Below, piece by piece: positions 20,800-31,501 of a stretch of 64,000 bases of DNA. Made by a program: the position numbers and the translations under genes. Every line of letters begins with the position of its first letter. Within the stretch, counting starts at the first letter, position 1. The notes below the pieces were generated by a model. The model was not told where the DNA came from and made no database searches. It worked only from the letters and a program-made list of their open reading frames with translations. The DNA is from Phymorhynchus buccinoides (lineage: Eukaryota; Mollusca; Gastropoda; Neogastropoda; Raphitomidae), in contig CM065698.1 in NCBI GenBank assembly GCA_017654935.2, positions 50,276,686 to 50,340,685 of the forward strand, in the 5' to 3' direction.

Positions 20800-22271
20800 C
20801 TGTTAAGGGACAAAAAAAAAGTTATTAGATCCTATATGCGACGTTATCTGATTTTGTTTAATAATTAACAAGCAAAATATTACATAAGATGTGTCTTTTT
20901 AACCTTTTCCAGCTGAGGCGGTATTACATGGGGCTGGTAGAGATCATTCCACTTGCAGCTGTACTTTTCTGTACGGCATTTTAAGGAATAATAGTATTTA
21001 AATATGTTTGCAACTGTTAATATTGATAAGTTCTGACTTTATCCCTTTAATTGATATATGGAAACAAGCTGTTCAATTATAAATGAATACTTTAAAGAAG
21101 TAAAGAAGAAAGCAAGAAAACAACAAAAAATCAGCTGCATGCCGGTTTTTCGTCATGACTGTTACAACTTTTGTAAGGACACACTGCCTGACGTCATAAT
21201 TAAACTTTCGTCATTATGATACGTCATTTTCAATATGTTCGGTACAAGGGAAAAAAGCGTAACAATGTCGAAAAATCGTGTGGCTGTAAGGCTAGGTGAA
21301 CTAGCCGTCTAACCGCACAGCTACTGTTTAGCAGCGGGCGTCTGGAATGAATTAACCTTCTTTTTTGTTACCAGTAATCATGAAACGGACATTAAATTCG
21401 CAATTAGCATTATTATTAAATTCATGTGAAAATCATGTATCACACACCATTTTAGGTTAAAGTGTCACTAATCAGTGCGATTTCCCAGAGTTCCCCAAAA
21501 TATTATTTTCTGGCAACCAAACTGATTTTTATCATTCAGTTAACTGAACGAACCTTTTAACTGAAAATAGGTTGATTACCTACCATTGTGGTCTCTGACT
21601 TCTTTCAATAAGTATCCTCCTTCAACATTTTGAAGATTATGATACCATAACAAGGGGCTTCCATAACTATTACAATCCAAATGAATGGCTGCCCAGATGG
21701 TCAGCAACTTGCTTTGACTTGTCCTTTTCTCCATTCACTACACATGCTAGGTCTAATGATTTAACAAGGTGTTTTATTTCAAACCAGCATTTTCAATCCT
21801 TTTTATATGACCAATATTCGATCACAAAAATACTCTACCCCAACAAGTCAAAGAGAAAACGAATGGAATAAAGTAGATGAAACTGATGACAGCCAACTGT
21901 TGTCAAATAGTAGGCCAACTGGTGTGTGCTTTGTGTGCCTTGTTATTGCAGCGTCATTCCTTTTATTTGCTATGTGATCGTCGGGAGATCTTCCAAAACA
22001 CATTTTATTAACATTTCGGAAGAATTCAAAGGTGTCTTGAAGCCTCACTTTGTGCCAAAAATGAGCATCAGCATCGTACATTTGCGTTTGTCTACATCGC
22101 CATTCTGGAACCTACTAGACAAAAGTCTGCGCATGTGCAGATTGGGGTCAAAATCCAAGATGGCTGCCGAAATCACAGCTCGTGTATAAGATTTCCCCTG
22201 TACAGTCTTTTATTCAAGATTATCATAATAATAGCATAATCATTAATACATTAATACATCTGTGTCGTTGG
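20800..22271. other. Intergenic, no gene recognised
   Basis: AT-rich, low-repeat sequence. Short frames (for example 21926-22189 plus) have no recognisable motif. CGTGAACTAGCCGTC-type palindromes near 21290-21310 are weak. Confidence 0.4.
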
Positions 22272-22273
22272 TA

Positions 22274-22487
22274 GGGGAAGACGGGGTAAAAAGCGCATGG
22301 GCGGGTAAGAAGTCCACCCCAATTATCTCATGAAATAAAGAAAATTTTAGTCAAATTTGCCCATGAGACGAATGCTAGACATTAACGCTCGTCTCATGGT
22401 CAAAATGAGACTGACATTTGCTTCATTTCATGAGATAATTGGGGTGGGCTTCTTACCCGCCCATGCGCTTTTTACCCCGTCTTCCCC
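22274..22487. mobile_element. 214-bp Tc1/mariner-type MITE
   Basis: GGGGAAGACGGGGTAAAAAG begins a ~65-bp arm that is almost perfectly inverted at the right end. TA flanks both sides (22272-22273 and 22488-22489), the target duplication of Tc1/mariner-type elements. The interior is non-coding. Confidence 0.88.
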
Positions 22488-22509
22488 TAATTCGTGATTT
22501 TCCTGGAGT

Positions 22510-22738
22510 TGCACTGCCTCTGGGCATTGCCTCCAGGATCGTTCCCACCATCTTTATATCTACTAATGTCCCATATGTGTCTGTTTCAGACCGGAGGACG
22601 TTAAACGGATTTCCATTCAATAATATAACCATAGGGTCACGTGACCCTGATAATGGGCATAGACTTGGTGGGGCCGACAAAATATTCCTTCCATCAGTGC
22701 AAAGAATCACCACAGAGTTTTGCACTTTTTTCCATCAG
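22510..22738. repeat. Dispersed repeats
   Basis: 22515-22605 (GGGCATTGCCTCCAGGATCG, GTCCCATATGTGTCTG) matches 5345-5440. 22632-22738 is the inverted partner of 18940-19045. Confidence 0.6.
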
Positions 22739-23039
22739 GATCTATCCCAAAGACTAACAGCCCTAGCTATATGTTTGTACTTCTTTGTCAGTCCCACAGT
22801 GACAAGCTGTTGAACACTGTCTACCTAGGCCTTTAATAGGCTTAGTAGGCAGGCTAAGAAAAAAAATTGCAAGAAATTATCTGAGTAGGAGTACTTCTGA
22901 TATAATGAAAGAAAAATAGTTAACTTGCAGTAAATTTGTATTTTTTGTCTATAATTTGCAAAAGCAGGTACTATTTTGTTGGAGAATGTGTTTATATGTT
23001 CATTATTGACTCAATACACGAGCTGTGATTTCAGCAGCC

Positions 23040-23220
23040 AAGCAACAAGCAGCACACACGTACACACACGCACATGCACGCACACACACGCACGCGCGCA
23101 CACACACATATGCACGCACACAAACGCACGCACGCCCACACACAATATGGGCAAGCACGCACAGTTTAGAAAGTGTGTGTGCGTACGTGCGTGCGTGTGT
23201 GTGTGTGTGTGTGTGCTCGT
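23040..23220. repeat. (CA)n and (TG)n microsatellites
   Basis: CA/GCAC-rich tract 23050-23145, then TG-rich tract 23174-23218; together they can form a stem. Confidence 0.93.
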
Positions 23221-23269
23221 TCCTTCTAAAGCTCAAACACGCAAGGAAGCGGATATTCCCAACACAGCG

Positions 23270-23562
23270 CATAGCCCATATGAGCGCGTTTCATAGCCCA
23301 TATACGCGCGTTTTTGATGGCTCATATGAGCGCGTGTTTTCTAGTCTATTAGCAGATAGTAGCAGATTCTCGTATCCCATAAGCGCTGCTTAGGGTTAGG
23401 GCTAAAGGTTGTAATTTAGGGCTGTTAGGGTTGTACATCCATACAGGGTTCGGGTTAGGGTTCAGGGTTAGGGATAGGGATAGGTTCAGGGTAATCAATG
23501 TCAGGCTGAAGGATAGATACGCGTCATATGGGATACGATCACCCGCGCTCATTTGGGCTATG
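23270..23562. repeat. Inverted-repeat element with telomere-like core
   Basis: Ends CATAGCCCATATGAGCGCG (23270-23288) and CGCGCTCATTTGGGCTATG (23544-23562) are inverted with one mismatch. An inner pair TCGTATCCCATA / TATGGGATACGA lies at about 23370 and 23527. The centre (23390-23490) is made of degenerate TTAGGG repeats. Confidence 0.65.
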
Positions 23563-23603
23563 TTCCCAAAACGTCATTTGCCAAAATGCGCCCTTTTGGG
23601 TTA

Positions 23604-23631
23604 CCCCCCCCCCCCCCCCCCCCCCCCCCCC
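23604..23631. repeat. Poly(C)28 tract
   Basis: Uninterrupted run of C. Confidence 0.97.
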
Positions 23632-23949
23632 AAGGAAGAATAGGGGCACTGTGGTCGTCCACAATTCAGTCTCTAATATTATTTTTTGTCAGTGAAAACT
23701 TCCAATGCATAAGTAATAATAATAATACAACTTTATTCATCCTTGTGTGGAAATTAAATTGTGCATAATAGGCCCTAGACCCCCACACTGGCCCCAGTCA
23801 CTAGCTCACACTACCTCACACAAAACACTCTGGACTGGACTGGAACCAATGTATTGTCAGATTAACTATAAAAGCTGTACTAACATTGAAAAAAACCATG
23901 AAAAAAACCCGATAAAGTTAAATAGAGAAATTATACAAAAGTTGAAAAT

Positions 23950-24166
<217 letters not shown>

Positions 24167-24249
24167 CGGCTAGCAGCATCCCGAAGTAATTCTTCTCCTA
24201 CAGAAGACTCGCCATGGGCAGGAAGAAAAAAAGGAAGAGTTCCAGATAG

Positions 24250-24573
24250 ATGGGCAATATTGATAGTAAGCTTATAAGTGCAGCGCCTTCACTGTTTTCG
24301 GTTGACCCAGATCAATCTGTTTCTGGGGGAAAATCTAGCGATAGATCTGGAAGTAAGCAAATGGAAGAATCTAGGCAGAACCATGCAACAGTCAACAGCC
24401 AAACGCTCACATGTTCTGATTGCTTGGATCTAGTTCCATGGTTAGATACCAAATTACCGAAGTATATGATTTGTATGTTTATGGAGACAAAACGTAAGTA
24501 CATGTGCGAGCAATGTGCTGCTGATCTAATGGATCCGGATTCACAGCTCACATTCTCAGCATCAGAAAGTTAG
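24250..24573 (+). pseudogene. LINE ORF1 fragment with PHD-like zinc finger
   Basis: The 107-codon frame starts MGNIDSKLISAAP and ends at TAG after LTFSASES. After a Ser-rich leader it has TCSDCLDLVPWLDTKLPKYM, then MFMETKRKYMCEQCAADL. The CxxC ... CxxC pairs around TKLPKYM and TKRKYxCExC match the PHD-like finger in ORF1 of CR1-like LINEs as I recall it; the central His of a true PHD is not obvious, so the finger may be decayed. The start lies just after the (CA)n tract. It may be the 5' part of the ORF1 whose esterase part is at 28630-29250, now separated by microsatellites and other insertions; that link is an inference. Confidence 0.5.
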
Positions 24574-24974
24574 ACCCAGATTTCACTGCCTAGGCCCTAA
24601 GCTTTCCCATTTTCCAGCAGCAGTGAGCCTGCCAAAAATAGACCTCTCCCGTGTTTTTTCTCCTGCTGCCTTCAAGGCCTTTCTGACCTTTTTGGAGGCT
24701 ACCAAGAGGCAGCCTCCACTTTAGCGTCGGGTAGGGTATCACATGACTTTTGCCTGTGAATGGTCACGTGATTTGGGCCAGTTCCATGGAGGAGCACGTG
24801 ACCTGCTGGGCGCATCAGAGTTGTCTTCCCTTTGTCATTGAAGTTGTCTGCCCTTTTTAATTGAGCGTGCGACTCTACATGTAATGTAGGTTCGTGGGTG
24901 AGAACTTCATGAATATGCATCAGCCTAACAGACTGGTGACCAGAACATGTTAGCCTACAGAGTTAGGCTGTGAC

Positions 24975-24975
<1 letters not shown>
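24574..24975. other. Intergenic, no gene seen
   Basis: Contains several CACGTGA-type motifs (24765-24800). A stretch CATGAATATGCATCAGCCTA (24908) recurs at 26824. Confidence 0.35.
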
Positions 24976-25024
<49 letters not shown>

Positions 25025-25289
25025 GCACGGCTTCCAATTTTGTTTCCACATACTATCTCTTTTTGTCTCTGTCTTTCGCCCTGTCTTTTCCTGCCTTTCT
25101 CTCTGTCTCTGTCTGTCTGTCTGTGTCTGTCTGATTGTCTGTCTGTCTCTTTCTCTCTCTCTCTCTCAGTTTCTTTTTCTCTGCCTTGCACGGCTTTCAA
25201 TTTTGTTTCCGCATACTATCTCTTTTTGTCTCTGTCTTTCACCCTGCCTCTCTCCCTGCTCTCTGTCTCTGTCTGTCTGTCTCTCTCTG

Positions 25290-25354
<65 letters not shown>

Positions 25355-25465
25355 GGCTAAGCTAGTAGGGCCTAGTGTGTGCATGTGTGCTTAGCAGTAG
25401 CCTATTGCTTCCACCACACTTTCTCCACTGGAGTTGGTGTCGTCTGCTAAACCTCATTAGGCCTA

Positions 25466-25534
<69 letters not shown>
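24976..25534. repeat. (CT)n/(GTCT)n array with a ~160-bp duplication
   Basis: CTGCCTTGCACGGCTTCCAA at 25018 and CTGCCTTGCACGGCTTTCAA at 25180 start two similar units, each followed by GTCTGTCT repeats. (CT)n runs lie at 24979-25019, 25300-25346 and 25470-25532. Confidence 0.93.
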
Positions 25535-25535
<1 letters not shown>

Positions 25536-26168
25536 TTTACTCACACTTTCATTGTCCTGCTGTCTCACATACTATCTCTTTTTATCTGTTTCTTTCTTTA
25601 TGTCGCTTTCTGTCTCTGTCTCTGCTTTCAGAATAGCATGCAAAAGATTTGTAGAATTTTGAAGGCCAAACGATTTTACATTAAAGTTGTGTATTATGCT
25701 TCTGCAAAGAGTATTGTGAAGAAAACAAATTTTGTGTTGTCTTATAGTAAAAACCAGGCGTGAATTGTATGATGATAAAACACTTGACAGTGCTTCATCC
25801 TCATTTGTGGTTGGGTTTTTTTAAAGTGTACAACCACCATTACTAAACCTTTGCAAAATCACAGAAGTGCATTGCTAAGCTTTTGCAAAACAACAGCAAT
25901 TGCATTGTTAAAAAAATAAAAACTGCATTCATCATAAAAATGACAACAAAAAATAAAAGGACTGCACACATAACATTTTTTCATCCTCGCCGGGAAAAAC
26001 CTGTACAGGGCCTCAAATAGCACACTGTTAAAGGGGCACCCTGACGGATGAGTTATTGTAAGAAACACGCTGAGGAGTTTTGCTCACAACAAAAGAACCA
26101 GCTCAATTTTTTTTACTGCATTACAAAAAAAAAGAAAACGCTTCAACCACAATGACTGAGGTGGTATA
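25535..26168. other. Intergenic, no gene seen
   Basis: CTTTGCAAAATCACAG-like phrases recur at 25850 and 26568. No coding signal. Confidence 0.35.
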
Positions 26169-26480
26169 GAGTGGCACAGTGGTATTGCGTTCGCTTCGTG
26201 TCAAGTAAACCCGAGTTTGAACCTGGGTACTAGGGATTTTTTCTTCTCATTCTGCACTAGGCCTTAACGGTCTGAACGTAGAGTCTTTCGGATGAGACGA
26301 TAAACCAAGGTCCCATGTGCCCATGTACTTAGCATACATTAAATCCAGTGGCAACGAAAAAGTTGTCATTTGCTCAACCCCCTCCCCCCCCCCCCCCCTC
26401 CTCCCTCATCAGTGACAATAATCGCATGCAAAAAAAAAAGGGTGGCGTGCCTCTGGCTGCGACCCGCTCTCCTTGAAAAG
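26169..26480 (+). mobile_element. tRNA-headed SINE, 3' end truncated
   Basis: Same family as 3921-4301. A box GTGGCACAGTGGTATTGCG (26171), B box GAGTTTGAACCTGGG (one change from the consensus), conserved domain TCTTTCGGATGAGACGATAA, C-rich tract in the tail and CTGGCTGCGACCCGCTCTCC. It stops before the AATTTCACAG tail. Confidence 0.8.
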
Positions 26481-27479
26481 GCTGTCTTTCTGGTGATCTG
26501 GACATGTTTCTTGCAAAAACTCATCCGTCAGGCTCCACCTTTAAACATTCTTGTTGTCTGCTTAAACCTTTGCAAAATCACGGGGGGGGGGAGGAGGATA
26601 CTGTTAAGGAAAGCTGTTCATTGCTATTACTCGGATATTAGAAACAAAACGCTTTCTTTCTATATTACTTGGCATTGTAAATTCATCAAACCCTTTATTT
26701 TGAAGAAATACTTACGGATGGATTTTACATTCTTCTATCCTCACGTTCATTTATCAGTTGACTATTCCTTGACCCCCCCCCCCCCTTTCTTTTTCATTGA
26801 TGCACACACTACCATTGAGAGACTCATGAATATGCGTTAGCCTAGCAACTGACCAAAACCGTTAGGTAGGCTTAGTGATGCGACTCTCTTTGTGCTGTGG
26901 TGTTGAGCTATGGAAGCAGGGTTAGTCCCTGTAGGCCTAGGCCTAGTACAAAGGTTAGCAGACGGACACAATCAGTTGACAGTGAAAGATGAATATGAGC
27001 CAAGTTGGTTCTTTTCAGTTTTATTCACACAACCATAGGCTGAGCCTACCCTATTCTCTTTGTGTTTATGACTCTCTATCTCAAAAGTCGAAGTCTGGTT
27101 TCTTTCAGTTTCATGACAACATTAGGATCACAAATACTTTGGAAGACGAATCTCATCTGCTTACAGAACTAAACCGTCATTTTCAGCACTTTACTGTGTT
27201 GAACTTCTTTTTGTTCTTGTCTGAGCGGTCGATGACGAACGTATTTCATGACACGTTCATATTTTATATAACTTTTTTTCTTCTTCTTCTCTAAAGTAGC
27301 CAACTGCATCACCTTGAAGATATTTTGAAAAGACATACATGTTCATACACATTTGAAGTGCAATACACTCTTCTACATAATTTTAACACTGTTTGGCCTC
27401 CTTTAGTTGATATTTATCAACTGAATTTTCTTGTAGTTACCTCTCCCTTACTGGCTGGATAGAGATAACAGTCTCTCGC
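26481..27479. other. Region without recognised gene
   Basis: The frame at 26989-27294 (starting MNMSQVGSFQFYSHN) has no recognisable domain and ends in a T-rich tract. C13 lies at about 26774-26786. Confidence 0.3.
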
Positions 27480-27483
27480 TCTA

Positions 27484-27511
27484 GCTCTCTCTCTCTCTCT
27501 CTCTCTCTCTG
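27484..27511. repeat. (CT)n microsatellite
   Basis: About 14 units. Confidence 0.93.
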
Positions 27512-28058
27512 GTGGCATAGGTAGCGAGTTTAAAATTAGAACAGCAGTGGTGCTGGCTCAGATGAGAAGCAGGTAGGAAAAAGGAAGGGTAAGTGGCTAG
27601 AGTGGGCCAAACTTTATGAAGCCAGAATGTGGCAGAAACACATGCTGTGGATTTGCTTTGTGAGATTGAGTGTGCAAGGAAGGAAGATGGATCTATTTTT
27701 AGCACAAGTACCATTGACAACAAAGACAGTCAGAGGCAAACACAGACAAAGACGACCTCGGCCCAGGCAGAGCAGATATCAGATTTTACTCTGAATGGCT
27801 CCAACCCACCTGCGTGCGCATCTCGACCATTCCAACGGAAGTGTCGCCATCTTAGTCCTTATTTGTGTGTAAACAAAGTGAAAATGTTATCTAAATGTGT
27901 AAAGAAAACATCCAGATGTTATAAATACAGTTTAGATTAAGTTTCGAATTGGAACAGCCAAATACGCAGCATCGATCTGGCATTTTTCAAAAAAAGGTAA
28001 GGACTAAGATGGCGGTCTCCCATAATATGGCGCTCCTTGTGGCCGGATATGACGACAC

Positions 28059-29250
28059 GTGGGTACCAGCAATAGTCAGCGAGAGGAACAAGAATGTTTA
28101 ATGAAACAGATGGCTGATTCTATCCTAGATTTACAGTCGTCACTGTCAAAGAGATTTGATGATCTGCATATAATAGTATATCATACAGTCATTGAGAGCA
28201 GAAACAGAACAGGCTTAGAACCAGCAATAAACCAGGACAACAATGACAATGCTCTACATCACAGAAAACCAGACACAGCATTCAAATCACATTCCAACAA
28301 TTCTTTAGTCTCTGGGGACAAACATAAACAAGCCAATGTTCTCAGAAATTGTAAAAAACAAAACAGACGAGGCTTTGCAAGGAATGAGTTCTGTGCCTAA
28401 TGACGCAAAATCTGATGACGCAAAGAAAACTGACGACAACAAATCTAGTCAGAATAAAAGTCTCTCTCTCCCAACTAAAGGGGACGTCTCAAAAGACAAG
28501 CACAAAGAGCAAAGTTTCTTTTGATACAAACAATGTGAAAGTACATGAACAAAAAATGAACAGTCCAAGCAAACATTCAAGCCAAACTCACATAAAAATG
28601 AACACAGAGGCTCTTCAAAATCGGACTTACCTTCAGTTCTTGTCTATCACGATTATGTCTTCAATGGTATCTCAGGAAAAAGATTAGGAGAGGCCTACGG
28701 CCTTAGCGTACAGAAGAAGAAAACCAGCACTATTGAGGATTGTAAGAAGGCCCTGCTGACTGACAATGTTCAGAGTACGGATGTCATTGCTTGGCACATT
28801 GGGGTCAATTACCTGAAAAAGTCACAAGATCCTCAAGACACAGCCAACACCTATGTCAAACTTGTGAAAGATGTGCAGGACAAGCACCCTAACATACATA
28901 ATTATTGTAGTCAGCAGGATTGCTCCGACTCATGTACAAGAGCTCAACATAAAGAGGTAAATTTTTAATGCTGAGATCCTCTCAAGTCTGTCCAGTTTAA
29001 CGTGTCCATTGTGTCCCATGAGAACATCGGTAACAACAAACTGTACCTTTGGGACCGCATTCATCCGTCACAGAGAGGCCTGAGTGTTTTCGCGGGTAAC
29101 CTTGGGCGGCATCTCCACTATCTGCTTTGGTCAAAACCGAACCGTTCGAGACGCCGCTTCACGCAAAGACCTCCCTGGCAGAGCAGATACCAGCAACAAC
29201 ACCGGCGTGGAAGAGACCAGCCAGTTCGTGACAACCGGTTCTCATAACTC
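28059..29250 (+). pseudogene. LINE ORF1 relic with SGNH esterase domain
   Basis: Reading across three frames: a Gln/Ser-rich and coiled-coil-like start (QMADSILDLQSSLSKRFDDL), a Lys/Ser-rich middle, then an esterase region at about 28630-28960 (LPSVLVYHDYVFNGISG, TIEDCKKALLTDN, STDVIAWHIGVNYLKKSQDP). After frame changes comes SHENIGNNKLYLWDRIHPSQ followed by RGLSVFAGNLGRHL. These match the SGNH-hydrolase blocks seen in ORF1 of CR1-like LINEs: the block III G-x-N-D appears as GVNY and the block V D-x-x-H appears as WDRIHPS, so a key Asp is changed. Several frameshifts and stops make it dead. It may continue the PHD fragment at 24250 and precede the endonuclease at 29427. Confidence 0.6.
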
Positions 29251-29426
29251 CTGTGGCAGTCTTCTGTTAGGAAAAGTGGATGATCCTTTTTCAGTTCGCC
29301 ATTATCCCTATTGATTAGTCATTGTGTTTTGGAAAATAATTGACTTGTTTTCGTTGTAGTTTTACTGTTCGTTTTAGATGTTTTCGTTTTAGTTGTCAAT
29401 TTTAAAGTATATTCTATATTTTTTCG

Positions 29427-29774
29427 ATGTTATCAAGAACATCTTGTATGGCAAAGAAATCAAACATTATCATCCTACAATGGAATTGCCGGTCAATTAG
29501 TACTAATTTAGTAAATCTTCAACAACATCTTGAGAGTAATACCTATATGGTCCTTATCCTTCAATCTCTAAATGTATCAAAAAAAGACTTACCACGACTA
29601 AATCATTTCTTCTATCCACCAGTTTGCCAAGAAACTGATGAAACTGTGAAAGTGTCTGTCGCCATTTACATCAACGATCAATTGTTTTACCATCCAATTC
29701 AGTCACCTATACCAACTGGCACAACAGACTTGTATTCTTGTGCAGCATGTGTCAAATTTGAAAAAAATCTTTAG
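29427..29774 (+). pseudogene. LINE apurinic-type endonuclease, N-terminal fragment
   Basis: The frame holds IIILQWNCRSISTNLVNLQQ, SLNVSKKDLPRLNHFFYPP and KVSVAIYINDQLFYHP. QWNCRS with its catalytic Asn is the N-terminal block of the endonuclease in I/Jockey-group LINEs. The usual glutamate block (ETWL-like) is replaced by LQSLNVS, and the frame stops at 29774 before the GDFN and SDH blocks. No RT follows; the next recognisable coding is the RNase H region at 29938, so about 2.5 kb of a normal ORF2 appears deleted. Confidence 0.6.
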
Positions 29775-29937
29775 TTTTAAATATAGCTTCAGTATATTTT
29801 CCTAATTTAAGGGGTCATCGATAGCAATTCTGACTGGATTCGTTCTATAAACGCTAAAAACGGTAAATGGTTAATAGCAGGGGACTGAAATCATTACAGA
29901 AATTAGAATACTTATCCATATTCTTATATCAAGAGGC

Positions 29938-30478
29938 ATCACAGTTGATTTTTGTTGGATCCCATCTCATTGTTCGATTTCTGGAAATGAATAGGCTGAT
30001 CGTACTGCTCGGGCAGGGGCAAACAAATCTGCTAATTCTACGGATATTCACATTCCCTGGAGTTTGCAAGAAGGCTATTCTCTCTTACAAAGAGCTTCTT
30101 TTGAACATTTTGATAACATCTACAAAGAATCTATGCTTCACAAAATACATAAACCTGAATCTTCCATAAAGTGTTGTTTAAACTCCCGATCATGGAAGTC
30201 TCAGAAAAGAGATTCCTTAGTAAATTATGTATTTCTTAATGGAAATGTAAACAAACATCCAAGACGCCTTAAAAAGTTTGTTTCACTACTTTATAGACTT
30301 AAGCTAAATGCTTTTAAAACTAAATTCACACAAAAAATCTTCAATGTGTATGTGGTGCTATTGATAATTGTACAACAACACACATTCTATACTATTGCCC
30401 TTATTTTGAATCAGCCCTTTCAGAATTCAGAAAAGATTAATCCAAATGTATATTCCAAGATGCCGTATCTCTTTTGAA
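29938..30478 (+). pseudogene. LINE RNase H and C-terminal region, decayed
   Basis: The frame through VDFCWIPSHCSISGNE, a stop, then ADRTARAGANKSA gives the H...SGNE-AD block of the RNase H domain carried by I-type LINEs, with a nonsense codon inside the motif. The frame continues WSLQEGYSLLQRASFEHFDN and NSRSWKSQKRDSLVNYVFLN. Near 30345-30400 a shifted frame resembles a C-terminal Cys/His knuckle. With the endonuclease piece at 29427 it suggests one I-like element with an internal deletion of the RT. Confidence 0.6.
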
Positions 30479-30699
30479 TTTTGTACAAAACTTTAATGTT
30501 AAGTCCATTTGGCTCGTTTCTATGATTGCTTTTGGGGTTTTGTTTATAGAATGTTTGCATTTTGATTTTATAATAGTTCAATTCTGGAGTTTTTATTTTA
30601 TTTTATTATTATTATTATGGAATGAAGAAGAGTGACTGCTGTACCTTTTAGAACAGGAAAAAATTAACAAGGTGTGGAAAGGTACCTGGGAAAGGGAAA

Positions 30700-30738
30700 C
30701 ACACGACGTTTCGAGTCGTAGACTCTTCTTCCGGTGTG
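30700..30738 (-). ncRNA. Hammerhead-ribozyme-like motif, probably inactive
   Basis: On the minus strand the pieces are in hammerhead order: stem I strand CACAC (30738-30734), core CGGAAGA (30733-30727) plus A, stem II GAGTC-TAC-GACTC (30725-30713), GAAAC (30712-30708), GTC (30707-30705) and stem I partner GTGTG (30704-30700). Stem III is minimal, as in the type I hammerheads reported in Penelope-like retroelements. The canonical core is CUGANGA; here the invariant U is G, which should abolish cleavage. Likely a relic of a Penelope-like terminal region. Confidence 0.5.
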
Positions 30739-30909
30739 GCTTAAGAGGACTTGGTTGCAGTAAACTTGTTAACTTGTTAACCCCATATTCCCATCGTTCC
30801 CACCAACTTTTCCAAAAAAACTTCCAGCTACCCCCTCGACCTCCCCTTTCCTAACCCCCCCCCCCCCCCTCCCTCCCACATCCCAGTCTTCCCTTCCTAT
30901 AAAAATGTC

Positions 30910-31000
30910 AGTTTTGATTTCTCAGTAATCACTCACCCAACAAATCTCTACCCTTAGTGTCCTGAACTGTAATCACTGCCCATTTCGCTGTCCCTTCTCA
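30910..31000 (+). pseudogene. Possible start of the Tx1-type LINE ORF2 endonuclease
   Basis: Just before the gap one frame reads ISTLSVLNCNHCPFRCPFS. LSVLNCN resembles the first endonuclease block of L1/Tx1 ORF2 proteins and lies on the same strand as the ORF2 that resumes after the gap at 31502. The residues after it do not match, so this is tentative. Confidence 0.35.
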
Positions 31001-31500
31001 NNNNNNNNNNNNNNNNNNNNNNNNNNNNNNNNNNNNNNNNNNNNNNNNNNNNNNNNNNNNNNNNNNNNNNNNNNNNNNNNNNNNNNNNNNNNNNNNNNNN
31101 NNNNNNNNNNNNNNNNNNNNNNNNNNNNNNNNNNNNNNNNNNNNNNNNNNNNNNNNNNNNNNNNNNNNNNNNNNNNNNNNNNNNNNNNNNNNNNNNNNNN
31201 NNNNNNNNNNNNNNNNNNNNNNNNNNNNNNNNNNNNNNNNNNNNNNNNNNNNNNNNNNNNNNNNNNNNNNNNNNNNNNNNNNNNNNNNNNNNNNNNNNNN
31301 NNNNNNNNNNNNNNNNNNNNNNNNNNNNNNNNNNNNNNNNNNNNNNNNNNNNNNNNNNNNNNNNNNNNNNNNNNNNNNNNNNNNNNNNNNNNNNNNNNNN
31401 NNNNNNNNNNNNNNNNNNNNNNNNNNNNNNNNNNNNNNNNNNNNNNNNNNNNNNNNNNNNNNNNNNNNNNNNNNNNNNNNNNNNNNNNNNNNNNNNNNNN
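31001..31500. other. Assembly gap (500 N)
   Basis: Exactly 500 undetermined bases, a placeholder length. It hides most of the endonuclease domain of the following LINE. Confidence 0.99.
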
Positions 31501-31501
31501 C

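Noticed and set aside
26989..27294. 101-codon plus-strand ORF as a gene
   Set aside because: No domain, no splice or promoter context, and the end is low-complexity T-rich sequence.
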